From Myxococcales bacterium (GTDB lineage: Bacteria > Myxococcota_A > Polyangia > Polyangiales > Polyangiaceae): DNA of 64,000 bases. The DNA is taken from contig JAJZQG010000005.1 in the NCBI GenBank assembly GCA_021847645.1, forward strand, positions 17,155 to 81,154. The letters run 5' to 3'. Each line of letters starts with the position of its first letter. Positions within the stretch are counted from its first letter, which is position 1. The notes under the pieces were generated by a model. It had not been told where the DNA came from, ran no database searches, and worked only from the letters and a program-made list of their open reading frames with translations. The position numbers and the translations under genes were made by a program. Positions 17,434-26,138 of the stretch are shown one piece after another.

Positions 17434-20100
17434 ATGCCTCAGCCCCCGAAGAAGCCCAGCGTCATTCCGGTTGGTACCGTGCTGGCCGGCAAGTTCCGCA
17501 TCACGCGGGAGATCGGGCGCGGGGGCATGGCTGCGGTCTACGAGGCCCAGAACGTCGACATCGGCAAGCGCGTCGCGGTCAAGGTCCTCAACCCGGAACT
17601 CCTCAACTCGGCGGTGGTGGTCGAGCGGTTCCTGCGCGAGGCGCGCGCTGCGGCGGCGGTCAACAGCCCGTACATTTGCGACGTGTATGACGCGGGCAAG
17701 CTTGACGACGGCCGGCCGTTTCTGCTGCTGGAGCTGCTCGAGGGCGAGAGCCTGTACGAGCGCATGGTCAAGGTGCGGCGATTCGAGGCGGACTTCGTGG
17801 CGCGCATCTTCACGCAGGTTTGCCGGGGGCTGACCAAGGCCCACGCGGCCAACATCATTCATCGGGATCTGAAGCCGGAGAACATCTTCCTGACCAAGAC
17901 CGACGACGGGGAGGTGCTGGCCAAGATCCTCGACTTCGGGCTGGCGAAGTTCTACGCGCCGGTCGACGGCGCACCGGATCAGCACAGGCTCACGCGCGAG
18001 GGCGCGATCTTCGGCACACCGGCCTACATGAGCCCGGAGCAGGTCAAGGGACAGGGGCAGGTCGATTCCCGTGCAGACCTGTGGGCCATCGGGTGCATGG
18101 TCTACGAGTGTCTCACCGGGCGAACCGTCTGGTCCACCGAGCAGGGCGTCGCGATGATCTTCGCCCAGATCGCCACGGCCGCGCTGCCGCTCCCCTCCAA
18201 ACGTCGCCCCGATCTGCCGCCAGGCTTCGACCGCTGGTTCGCCAAGGCCCTCGCCAGGGACGTCAACCAGCGCTTCCAAACCGCCAAGGAGCTGGCCGAT
18301 GAGCTCGTCATCGCCCTGGATCAGGGCACGCCGTCGCTCATCCTGCAGACCTCGCTCGCAGACATCGAACGCGAGGCCGCGCCGCAGCCGCCCTCGTCGC
18401 GGGGACGGCAACGGCCGACCGCCGAGCCGTACGCACCGACGGAGCGACCTCCCGCGCCGCCGCCGCCGCCCGCGCAAGGCTCGTTCGGTGCGGACGAGGC
18501 GCCGACCGAGAAGATGTCGGGAGCGCCCTCGGGCGAAGAAGCGACCGCGTTGGACGCGGTTCCTCCGAAGCCTCCGGTGTCGGGTGCGGCGCAGGCCAAG
18601 CCACGCGGCTCGCGTGCATGGCTGACGCTGCTGGGTGCGGTGGTGCTGGCCGGCGGTGCGTTCTTCGTCTGGACCAAGTTCATCCACGAGACGGTCAAGC
18701 CCGTGGAGGCGACCGCGCCGACGGTCTCGTCGTCACCGCCCGCGGGCTCGTCGGCGGTCTCGCAACCGCCGTTGCTCGCGGCGCCGATCTCGTCGGCCGA
18801 CCTTCCGAAGTGGGCGCAGTCGCTTTCCGGCGGCCAGGAGCTGCTGAGCAAGGGCGACTTCGACGGCGCCTCCCGATCGTTCAAGGAAGCGTCGGAGAGC
18901 ACCACCAGCGGCGTGCCGCGCGTGATGCTGGAGGACCTTCAGATCGCCGCCACGCGCGAGGGTTCCTGCACGCTGCTCGCCCTGGGCAGGCCGCGGCCCT
19001 TCGACTTGACCGACTCGGTGCGCCGTCCCGCGATCCTCCAGACCGACAACGGCCCGCTGGTGGCCTGGGCCGACGAGCACGAGGTGCCCGGTCAGTGGCA
19101 CACCTGGACCGCGCTCGTCGATGATCAGCTGCGCGCCATCACCCGGCCGGTCGACGTCACGCCGGAGGCTACGTCGGTGCAGGATCCTCGCCTGCTGGGC
19201 ACGGCGCGCCAGGTGGTGCTGCTGTTCAGCGACCAGTACGGCAACAACGCCGGCGTGTTCGTGCGGCAGCTGACCACCGCAGGACGCATCCTGGGCGAGC
19301 CGGTGCGCGTGACCGGCAGCAAGACCGCCACGACCTGGCCGTCGATCGCCGCTGCTCCGCGAGGCGGCTACTGGGTGGCCTTCGGCGACGACGCGGACAA
19401 GGCGCCGTCCTCGCAGATTTTCCTGTTGCCGCTGACCGCAGCGCTCAAGCCCGAGCGCGAGCCAATCCTGGTGGCCGAGTTCGCGCAGAAGCATGGGCTG
19501 CTGCGGGCGCACGCACGCGCGCCCTCCCTGGGCATCGGCGGCAACTCGTTGATGCTCGCCTACCGCGTCGAGCGCGCGAAGGACAACGACGTGGTCAGGC
19601 AACGCATCGCGCTCGACGACCCGGGGCTCAAGACCGGGTTGAACGCCGATCCCCTGCCCACCAGCGACCGGGTGCTGGGCGAGATGTCGCTGGTGTCGGA
19701 TCGCAAGGCCAAGGTCCAGTATCCGACCATCGACTGCGATCAGACGGGCTGCTTCGTGGTGTGGCGCGAGGACCCACGCGGCGACTACGCGGCGTTCGTC
19801 GACCCGGCCGCGGGCACGCTCATCTGGCGCAAGAAGTTCTCCGCCACCGGCGGGCAGGTCACCGTGGCCGACGACGGCGCGGGCGGCGGCCTGGTGGCCT
19901 GGTATCAGACAGGACGCGTGCGCGTCGCACCGATCACGCGCGACGGTATCCGAGAGGGCACCACGATCGCACGCGTCACGGGCGAGCAACCCAGGCCGTC
20001 CATCGCACCGGGCGCCAAGCGCGGCGAGTGGTTGCTCGCTTGGACCGACTACGAAGCCGGACACCTCGAGGCCTACATCGCTCGCGTTCAGTGCAAGTGA
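17434..20100 (+). CDS. Membrane-anchored Ser/Thr protein kinase with large sensor-like C-terminus
   Basis: An 888-aa Hanks-type kinase. The catalytic domain covers ~20-295: glycine loop GRGGMAAVYEA (from G28), ATP lysine K50 (VAVK), alpha-C Glu69, HRDLKPEN with catalytic D145, DFG at 167-169 and SPE at 200-202, so it should be active. A Pro/Ala-rich juxtamembrane linker leads to a single helix at ~394-415 (LTLLGAVVLAGGAFFVW). The ~470-residue C-terminal part, outside the membrane, has repeated short beta motifs of the kind R-V-x-x-W and is probably a propeller-like sensor. It starts a plus-strand run: a GNAT gene follows after 22 bases and then two histidine kinases. Confidence 0.9.
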   Translation: MPQPPKKPSVIPVGTVLAGKFRITREIGRGGMAAVYEAQNVDIGKRVAVKVLNPELLNSAVVVERFLREARAAAAVNSPYICDVYDAGKLDDGRPFLLLELLEGESLYERMVKVRRFEADFVARIFTQVCRGLTKAHAANIIHRDLKPENIFLTKTDDGEVLAKILDFGLAKFYAPVDGAPDQHRLTREGAIFGTPAYMSPEQVKGQGQVDSRADLWAIGCMVYECLTGRTVWSTEQGVAMIFAQIATAALPLPSKRRPDLPPGFDRWFAKALARDVNQRFQTAKELADELVIALDQGTPSLILQTSLADIEREAAPQPPSSRGRQRPTAEPYAPTERPPAPPPPPAQGSFGADEAPTEKMSGAPSGEEATALDAVPPKPPVSGAAQAKPRGSRAWLTLLGAVVLAGGAFFVWTKFIHETVKPVEATAPTVSSSPPAGSSAVSQPPLLAAPISSADLPKWAQSLSGGQELLSKGDFDGASRSFKEASESTTSGVPRVMLEDLQIAATREGSCTLLALGRPRPFDLTDSVRRPAILQTDNGPLVAWADEHEVPGQWHTWTALVDDQLRAITRPVDVTPEATSVQDPRLLGTARQVVLLFSDQYGNNAGVFVRQLTTAGRILGEPVRVTGSKTATTWPSIAAAPRGGYWVAFGDDADKAPSSQIFLLPLTAALKPEREPILVAEFAQKHGLLRAHARAPSLGIGGNSLMLAYRVERAKDNDVVRQRIALDDPGLKTGLNADPLPTSDRVLGEMSLVSDRKAKVQYPTIDCDQTGCFVVWREDPRGDYAAFVDPAAGTLIWRKKFSATGGQVTVADDGAGGGLVAWYQTGRVRVAPITRDGIREGTTIARVTGEQPRPSIAPGAKRGEWLLAWTDYEAGHLEAYIARVQCK

Positions 20101-20122
20101 GCTCTCTCGCAGTCATGGTCCC

Positions 20123-20707
20123 ATGCTCAACATCCCGACACGCGCCTTGGTTCGAGCCAACCCCCTGACCAGCACGCGCACCGTGCTGCGGCCACTCGAT
20201 CCGTCCGACGCGCTCGACATGTTTCGCGCCGTCGAAGAGTCCCGCGCGCACCTGTACCCGTGGCTGCCGTGGGTGCCGTTCCACACCGACGAGCCTGCGG
20301 CACGGCGGTTCGCCGACGCCTGCGTGACGGATTGGGATCAGGGGCGCGCGATGCGCATGACCATCCGCGATCGCGGCACCAACGTGCTGCTCGGTGTGGT
20401 CGGGCTCGAATCCGTCGTGCACATGCACCAGTCCTGCGAGATCGGCTACTGGTTGCGCGAACCCGCCGAGGGAAGGGGGCTGATGACCGAAGCGGCAACG
20501 ACCGCCCTTCGCTTCGCCTTCGACCGCATCGGCGTGCACCGCGTGCGCGTCGCCGCCGCCACCGCCAATCACCGATCCATCGCCGTCATCGCGCGGCTCG
20601 GCTTCCGTTTCGAAGGCATCGCCCGCGAGGCCGAGTTCTGCGCCGGCCGTTGGCTCGATCACGCCCAGTTCGGCATGCTCGCCGGAGACTTCGCCCAACT
20701 CCGCTGA
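20123..20707 (+). CDS. RimJ/RimL-type GNAT N-acetyltransferase
   Basis: The 194-aa length is typical of the RimJ/RimL branch of GCN5-related acetyltransferases. The family start TVLRPLDPSDALDMFRAVEE is present, along with the EIGYWL strand, the acetyl-CoA loop PAEGRGLMTEA and the late strand ANHRSIAVIARLGFRFEG. Members acetylate protein N-termini, aminoacyl groups or small amines with acetyl-CoA; the acceptor here is unknown. It lies between a Ser/Thr kinase gene and a histidine kinase gene, 22 and 12 bases away, so co-transcription is likely. Confidence 0.88.
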   Translation: MLNIPTRALVRANPLTSTRTVLRPLDPSDALDMFRAVEESRAHLYPWLPWVPFHTDEPAARRFADACVTDWDQGRAMRMTIRDRGTNVLLGVVGLESVVHMHQSCEIGYWLREPAEGRGLMTEAATTALRFAFDRIGVHRVRVAAATANHRSIAVIARLGFRFEGIAREAEFCAGRWLDHAQFGMLAGDFAQLR

Positions 20708-20719
20708 CAGGAGGGAACC

Positions 20720-22225
20720 GTGCCGTCCCTCCTCGATCGCCTCCGGCACGCACCCCTCCCGCTGGTGCCGCTGCTGCCTGCGATCGTGGTCGTCGTAGGC
20801 ATCGGCACCGCCTTGATCGTCGGGCTGCTCGGTGCTGCGCAGCTGCGTTCGACCAGCGACGCAGTCGCCGCCGACCGCGCCAAGGTGCTGTCCACCACAC
20901 TCGCCCGACGCCTGCGCGCCACGTCGTCCGAGGATCAGGCGCAGGTCGTGCGCCGCGCCGCTCGTCGTTCCGGCGCCGAGATCCTGCTCGCAAGCCACGA
21001 AGGCACGGTCATCACCGACGCCACCTTCGGATTGCCGCCAGACGTGTCCGTCACCGATCTGCTCTCGCAAGAGCACGGCGCAATCCGCACGCGCATCGGC
21101 CGCACCATGTTCGCCGTCGAACCTCTCGGCACACCCTTCCAGACCAGCGCTCTCATCGTCCTCGTCCCCGCGCCCTCGCAACCCGAAGGCGCACGCGCGC
21201 TGCTGCGCTCCGTGCTTGCCCTGACCGCGCTGCTGGTGGGCGTGGCCGCCGTCGTCGCGTTCGTCTTCGGACGCGACCTGCGCGCCGACGTCGACTATGT
21301 GCGCGAGCAGATCGAGAAGATGGCCCGTCCCGACACCAGCCCGGCCGGCACGCTGGTGCCCGTACGCGTGGCCGATCAGGTCGGCTTGCTGACCGACGCG
21401 TTCAACGTGCTGGTCGACAGGTTCACTGCCGCCGAGCGCGCCTACCGGGAAGACCTCACGCGCGTCGCCGCCCTCGATCGCGACCGCTCCGCCTTCCTCG
21501 GCGCCTTGAGCCACGAGCTGCGAACACCGCTGAACGCCATCCTGGGCTTCACGGACATTCTGCTGAGCGAAGTCGACGGCCCGCTCGATCCCGACACGCG
21601 CGAGAACCTGCAGATGGTCCGCTCCAGTGGCTCGCACCTGCGTGGCCTCATCGACGACATCCTGGAGCTTTCGGCCCTCGAGTCCGGGCAGCTGCACCTG
21701 TCCCGCGCCGTGGTCGATGTCCACGCCGTGGCCGAGGACGTGATCCGCGAAGCCGCTGCCCGCCTCGAGCGCAAGCCCATCAGGCTCTCGGTCACCGGAG
21801 CCTCGCCCACGCTCGCTCACGTCGACGAGCGACGGCTCTGGCAGGTGCTCAGCAACCTAGTGGGCAACGCGATCAAGTTCACCGAGCGCGGCACCGTGAG
21901 CATCGACGTGCGCATGGACCAGGGCAATGTGGTGATGTCGGTAGCGGACACCGGACCGGGTATCTCCGCAGCCGAGCTCGATGCGATCTTCCACGAGTAC
22001 CGGCAGGCCGGGCCCGCGCACGCTCGCCGCAAGGGCACGGGCTTGGGGCTGTTCATCGCCAAGCGCCTGGTGACCATGCACGGCGGAACCATCACGGTCA
22101 GCAGCAAGATCGCCCGCGGCTCGACCTTCGTCGTGCGCATCCCCGCCTTCGCCATCGAGCCGCAGGAGCCCGACTCTCCGCCCTCGGCCATCCACGTCGT
22201 CGACACTACCGGAGCCGGCGCATGA
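20720..22225 (+). CDS. Membrane sensor histidine kinase with intact catalytic domain
   Basis: A 501-aa kinase with two membrane helices (~18-40 and ~163-183) around a ~120-residue periplasmic sensor, then a HAMP-like stretch. The HisKA motif SHELRTPLN gives the phospho-acceptor H265. The ATPase domain has the N-box NLVGNAIKF (N383), G1 box DTGPGI and G2 box GTGLGLF, so autophosphorylation should be possible. The start is a GTG at 20720, preceded by AGGAGGG. The last codons overlap the next histidine kinase by 4 bases (ATGA), so the pair is translationally coupled. No response regulator is adjacent, so the receiver must be encoded elsewhere. Confidence 0.92.
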   Translation: MPSLLDRLRHAPLPLVPLLPAIVVVVGIGTALIVGLLGAAQLRSTSDAVAADRAKVLSTTLARRLRATSSEDQAQVVRRAARRSGAEILLASHEGTVITDATFGLPPDVSVTDLLSQEHGAIRTRIGRTMFAVEPLGTPFQTSALIVLVPAPSQPEGARALLRSVLALTALLVGVAAVVAFVFGRDLRADVDYVREQIEKMARPDTSPAGTLVPVRVADQVGLLTDAFNVLVDRFTAAERAYREDLTRVAALDRDRSAFLGALSHELRTPLNAILGFTDILLSEVDGPLDPDTRENLQMVRSSGSHLRGLIDDILELSALESGQLHLSRAVVDVHAVAEDVIREAAARLERKPIRLSVTGASPTLAHVDERRLWQVLSNLVGNAIKFTERGTVSIDVRMDQGNVVMSVADTGPGISAAELDAIFHEYRQAGPAHARRKGTGLGLFIAKRLVTMHGGTITVSSKIARGSTFVVRIPAFAIEPQEPDSPPSAIHVVDTTGAGA

Positions 22226-24090
22226 ACGCCACGGCAGGCGGACTCACGCAGGCGGTGCTCGGCTATGTCGTCGTCACGGCCGCCCTGACCGGTGTGGCGC
22301 TGGGCTTCGCCGCCCCCCGGTTCCTGCTCATCGCCCCGGCAACCGCACAGTCGGCAGCCAACTCCGGGCTCGCCATCGGCAGTGTCGCCCTGGTCTTCAT
22401 CTGCCTGACAACCTGGGTCGTGCTGCGGCGCCTGCGCTTCACCCTGCGCGCGATCGGCCTCGGCTCCCGCACGGTCGAGCCCGACGACCTTCGCGCTCTG
22501 GACCGCGCCCCCGGCCAGATCACGATCACCGCTCTGGGCATCGCCGTCCTCGCCGTCGTCATCGCGATCGTGCCGCCCTTGCGCGTGCAGGGCATGGACC
22601 TCGAGTCCGCCGTCGGGCTCGGACTCCTCGCGGTCACCTTGTGCGCCACCGCCGCTCTCGCGCTCTACATCCTCATCCGGCGTCGTGTCGCCCGGACCAT
22701 CGCGCTCGCCCCCGAAGACGCCACGCGCGAGATGATCCAGCGCGTACGCGCTGTCGAGCGCCCCGACCTGCGCATCGTGCAGCGCGTCGTCATGGCCGTG
22801 CTCACCCCCACGGCGATGGTCGCCTTCGGCATCGCGATCCTCGCCCACGCACACGTGCGCGCCTTCGAGGCCCGCGGACGGCTGGCGACGGCGATGGCGA
22901 TCGCGCAGGCCGCCCTCGAGCCGGTCCCGGGCGCCGTGCCCACGGCCGGAGAGGGCGACGCGGTCGACGCCGCGGACGAGGACGGATTCGAAACCCAGCT
23001 GTGGGTCGACCAGGCGACATTCGGCATCACGCGCGAGTCGACCGGCATCGTTCGCGTCACCGTGCCCTTGGATTACGGGCATGCGGTCCTGAGCTTCGAC
23101 GAGACCACGTTGCCCGCACTCGCGGTCTCGTCCCTGATTGCAGGGCTGGTCGCGTCGTTGCTGGCGGCGGCGCTCGCGGCCTTCGTGGGACGGATGCTGG
23201 TGACCGACCTGGTGCAGGCCACTCGACAAGTGCAGCTGCTGGGCACCGAGGCGGTGCTGCGGGGCTCGACGCGGGTGGCGCGCCCCGCGCGATTCGCAGT
23301 CGTGGTGAACCTGGGCGTGGCGATCGAGGCCCTCGCGGCTCGGTTTCGCGTGTTCGCTTCGGCACAGGAGAAAGCCATCGAGGCGCGCGAGGCGGCTCGT
23401 CGCATGCGCGGGCTGCTGTTCGCCTCCGTCAGCCACGACTTCAAGGGCTCGCTCAACACCATTCTCGGGTTTGCCGACCTCATCGACCACCGCACGCTCG
23501 TCCCCTCGCAACGTGAGAGTCTGGAGGTCATCCGCCACCGCGGCCGCGAGCTGCTGAGCCTGGTCCAGTCCATTCTCGACGGCGCCCGCGTGGAGGCCGG
23601 ACAGCTCGTGCTCGACCGCAAGACCGTGCGCCTCGCCGACGTGGTGGGCGAGGCCGTGGAATCCGTCATCCGCAGCGCTCCCCCCTCCCCGGTCGTGATC
23701 ATCAATGACGTAGACGCCGACGCGCCGTGGCTGGTGCAGGCGGACTTCGGACGCCTGTGCGACGCATTCTGCGCGTTGTTGCGCCACTCGCTCAGGACGT
23801 CGACGCAAGGACGTATCGCGGTGCGGGGCGCCGCGGCGCCATCGGGCAAGGAGGCGCTGATCGACGTGGAGGCGCCGACGCGGGCGGTGCCGGCAGCCAC
23901 GCTCAGCCGCCTGCTGCTGCCGGACGGCGACAGTACGATGCCGAGGTCGGCGGGGGGATTGGCTATCGGGCTGTCGCTGGCGCGGTCGCTGGTGGTCTTG
24001 CACCAGGGCAACGTGCGGGCATTCGACGTGGAAGGCGGAGTCGTGCTGCGCGTGAGTCTGCCGCTGGTGGAGAGGGCCCGAAGTGGATAG
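22222..24090 (+). CDS. Multi-pass histidine kinase-like protein with degenerate ATPase domain (probable pseudokinase)
   Basis: A 622-aa partner of the preceding kinase. About six hydrophobic helices are visible (~10-30, 48-68, 102-120, 130-152, 188-208, 300-322). The dimerisation/phospho-acceptor helix is recognisable as SVSHDFKGSLNTILGFADL with H405. The C-terminal ~140 residues keep the overall HATPase length and an end strand (VVLRVSLPLV) but lack an N-box Asn (CDAFCALLRHSL in its place) and a DxGxG box (DVEAPTRAVP in its place). The G2-like AGGLAIGLSLA is partly kept. It probably cannot bind ATP, and may be phosphorylated by or regulate the coupled kinase; this is inference. ATG at 22222 overlaps the upstream stop. 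Confidence 0.85.
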   Translation: MNATAGGLTQAVLGYVVVTAALTGVALGFAAPRFLLIAPATAQSAANSGLAIGSVALVFICLTTWVVLRRLRFTLRAIGLGSRTVEPDDLRALDRAPGQITITALGIAVLAVVIAIVPPLRVQGMDLESAVGLGLLAVTLCATAALALYILIRRRVARTIALAPEDATREMIQRVRAVERPDLRIVQRVVMAVLTPTAMVAFGIAILAHAHVRAFEARGRLATAMAIAQAALEPVPGAVPTAGEGDAVDAADEDGFETQLWVDQATFGITRESTGIVRVTVPLDYGHAVLSFDETTLPALAVSSLIAGLVASLLAAALAAFVGRMLVTDLVQATRQVQLLGTEAVLRGSTRVARPARFAVVVNLGVAIEALAARFRVFASAQEKAIEAREAARRMRGLLFASVSHDFKGSLNTILGFADLIDHRTLVPSQRESLEVIRHRGRELLSLVQSILDGARVEAGQLVLDRKTVRLADVVGEAVESVIRSAPPSPVVIINDVDADAPWLVQADFGRLCDAFCALLRHSLRTSTQGRIAVRGAAAPSGKEALIDVEAPTRAVPAATLSRLLLPDGDSTMPRSAGGLAIGLSLARSLVVLHQGNVRAFDVEGGVVLRVSLPLVERARSG

Positions 24091-24544
24091 ACGGATCGTC
24101 CAGCCCGCCGGGCACGCGGTTCGGCAAACCGAATCATCCACCACCCCTGTCAGACGGATCCGCCTACGAGCTTCGGGTAGGCAGCGCTCGAGCATGTGCG
24201 TCGGCGCCCCGCCCAGGGCGCATCGATCGTACCCGCTTGCCGCGTCGTTCCGCTGCGTGAGCTCGCTCGTGGCAGGCGAGTGATCCGCGACGTATACGGG
24301 TGAGGTTCGCGATCGGTGCCTCGATGTCCGGGGCAGACTGCCACGTAGTTCCTGCAACTTCCCGTGCCGCGCACCAAGGGCTGTTCGCCCGGTCGTTGTT
24401 CGCGGCGTTGCGCTGACGTAGCATCGACTCACCCGTGGATAATCTCCTCCACCGCATCGACGATCGCGGGCGCTCGGGCACGCTCTCGTGCCGCCTGCGC
24501 ACGCAGACCGGCGTCGAAGCGACGATTGCCCTGGAGGGTGCGCC
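24091..24544. other. Non-coding gap before the emrB-like gene
   Basis: These 454 bases carry no protein-like frame in either direction. They contain a short hairpin near the left end and weak promoter-like elements near the right end, where CTGACG at 24413 and GATAAT at 24438 are 19 bases apart. No palindromic operator for a TetR- or MarR-type regulator was seen. Confidence 0.5.
24118..24135 (+). terminator. Candidate hairpin after the histidine kinase pair
   Basis: GGTTCGG at 24118-24124 pairs with CCGAATC at 24129-24135, with one G-T wobble and a CAAA loop, starting 27 bases after the stop at 24090. No T-run follows, so it is only a weak terminator candidate. Confidence 0.3.
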
Positions 24545-26134
24545 ATGAATACCGCCACTCGCGCGCCCACCAACAAGTGGATCGTCACGCTGTCCGTCAC
24601 GTTCGGCACGCTCATGGGCACCATCGACGCTTCGATCGTCAATGTCGCGCTGCCACACATCCGCGGCTCGGTCGGCGCCACGCTCGACGAGATCACCTGG
24701 ATCACCGTGGGCTTCGTGATTGCCAGCGTCATCGTCATGCCGCTGACGGGCTTTCTGGGCCGGCAATTCGGCCAGAAGCGCGTGTACCTGGCCGCGCTCG
24801 GCATCTTCATCATCGGGTCGGCCCTGTGCGGCCTGGCCCGCTCTCTCGAGACGTTGGTGTTGTTTCGCGTCGTCCAGGGCTTAGGCGCGGGCGCGCTCCA
24901 GCCCACCGAGCAGGCCATCCTGCGCCAGACCTTTCCCCCCGAGGAGCAGGGCATGGCCATGGCGCTCTTCGGCATGGCCATCGTGGCCGGGCCCGCGGCG
25001 GGCCCCACCTTGGGCGGCTACATCGTCGACCAGTACTCCTGGCCCTGGATCTTCTTCATCAACCTGCCCGTGGGCCTGCTCGGCATCGTCATGGTGACCA
25101 CCTTCGTACGCGAGGACCCGGATATCCGGCAAGCCAACCGCTCCCTGGCCGAACGCCAGCGACGAAGCCTCGATTGGCTCGGCATCGTGCTGCTTTGCGT
25201 GGGCCTGTCCACGCTGGAGTACGTGCTGGAGGAAGGCGCGCGCGACGACTGGTTCGAGTCGGCGACCATCTGCGGCTGCCTGGCTATCTCGCTGGTCACC
25301 CTCGCCGCCTTCGTCGTTCGCGAGCTCACGGCGCCCGCGCCCGCGGTCGACCTGCGCCTGTTCAAGGACCAGTCGTTCCTGTCCGCATCGCTCATCGGCG
25401 CGGTGCAGTTCGCCATGCTGATGGCCAACATGTTCCTGCTTCCCGTGTTCATGCAGGAGCTGCTCGGCTACACCGCTCTGCAGTCCGGCCTGGTGATGCT
25501 GCCTCGCGCAGCGGTCATGCTGATCATGAATCCGATCGTCGGCAGCCTCTACGGCAAGATCTCCGCGCGGCTGGTGGTGGGCAACGGCATCGTGTGGGTC
25601 GCAGCCGGCTCCTTTCTAATGAGCCGCTTTACTCTCGATACCGGCGACGGCGCCATCATCGTCGGCATCATCATCCAGGGCATCGGCTTCTCGTGCTTGT
25701 TCGCACCACTGACCGCGGCCGCACTCACCAACATCCCCAAGCACCGTCTGACCGATGCCACTGGCCTCAACTCGCTGCTCAGGCAGATGGGCGGCTCGAC
25801 CGGCCTGGCGGTGTTCGCTACGCTGCTCACCCGCTTCGGCACCCAGGCCAAGTCGGCGGTCGCCACGCACGTGACCGAGCTGCGGCCCGAGGTCTACGAT
25901 CGGTACAGCCAGCTCACGCAGGGGTTCGTCAGCCAAGGGTTCGACCTCGCCTCGGCCCATCCTGCGGCGTTGCAGGTGCTCACCGGCCAAGCGATTCGCC
26001 AAGGGATGATCCTCAGCTTTCGCAAGGACTTCTTCTTGGCTGGCCTGGTGTTCCTATGCGTTCTTCCCCTGTTGGTCTTCCTCAAGGGACACCGCTTCAA
26101 CCGTCCCTCCCCTGCCCCGGTGCGCTCGGAGTGA
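24545..26134 (+). CDS. DHA2-family multidrug efflux MFS transporter (EmrB type)
   Basis: A 529-aa inner-membrane protein with about 14 hydrophobic helices, the DHA2/EmrB layout. Family signatures include GTLMGTIDASIVNVALPHI in helix 1, the loop GFLGRQFGQKRVY, and RVVQGLGAGALQPTEQAIL around helix 4 and 5. It exports hydrophobic or amphipathic compounds using the proton gradient, with the adaptor protein encoded next and a TolC-like outer-membrane channel. The ATG at 24545 is preferred because GGAGGG precedes it by about 7 bases and helix 1 then starts near residue 12. The adaptor gene begins 4 bases after its stop. Confidence 0.92.
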   Translation: MNTATRAPTNKWIVTLSVTFGTLMGTIDASIVNVALPHIRGSVGATLDEITWITVGFVIASVIVMPLTGFLGRQFGQKRVYLAALGIFIIGSALCGLARSLETLVLFRVVQGLGAGALQPTEQAILRQTFPPEEQGMAMALFGMAIVAGPAAGPTLGGYIVDQYSWPWIFFINLPVGLLGIVMVTTFVREDPDIRQANRSLAERQRRSLDWLGIVLLCVGLSTLEYVLEEGARDDWFESATICGCLAISLVTLAAFVVRELTAPAPAVDLRLFKDQSFLSASLIGAVQFAMLMANMFLLPVFMQELLGYTALQSGLVMLPRAAVMLIMNPIVGSLYGKISARLVVGNGIVWVAAGSFLMSRFTLDTGDGAIIVGIIIQGIGFSCLFAPLTAAALTNIPKHRLTDATGLNSLLRQMGGSTGLAVFATLLTRFGTQAKSAVATHVTELRPEVYDRYSQLTQGFVSQGFDLASAHPAALQVLTGQAIRQGMILSFRKDFFLAGLVFLCVLPLLVFLKGHRFNRPSPAPVRSE

Positions 26135-26138
26135 CGGC

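Noticed and set aside
24413..24443. Promoter for the efflux operon
   Set aside because: CTGACG and GATAAT are 19 bases apart and both weak; not strong enough to list as a feature.
21817..25008. 1063-codon minus-strand open frame
   Set aside because: Antisense to two histidine kinase genes and the MFS gene; composition is not protein-like.
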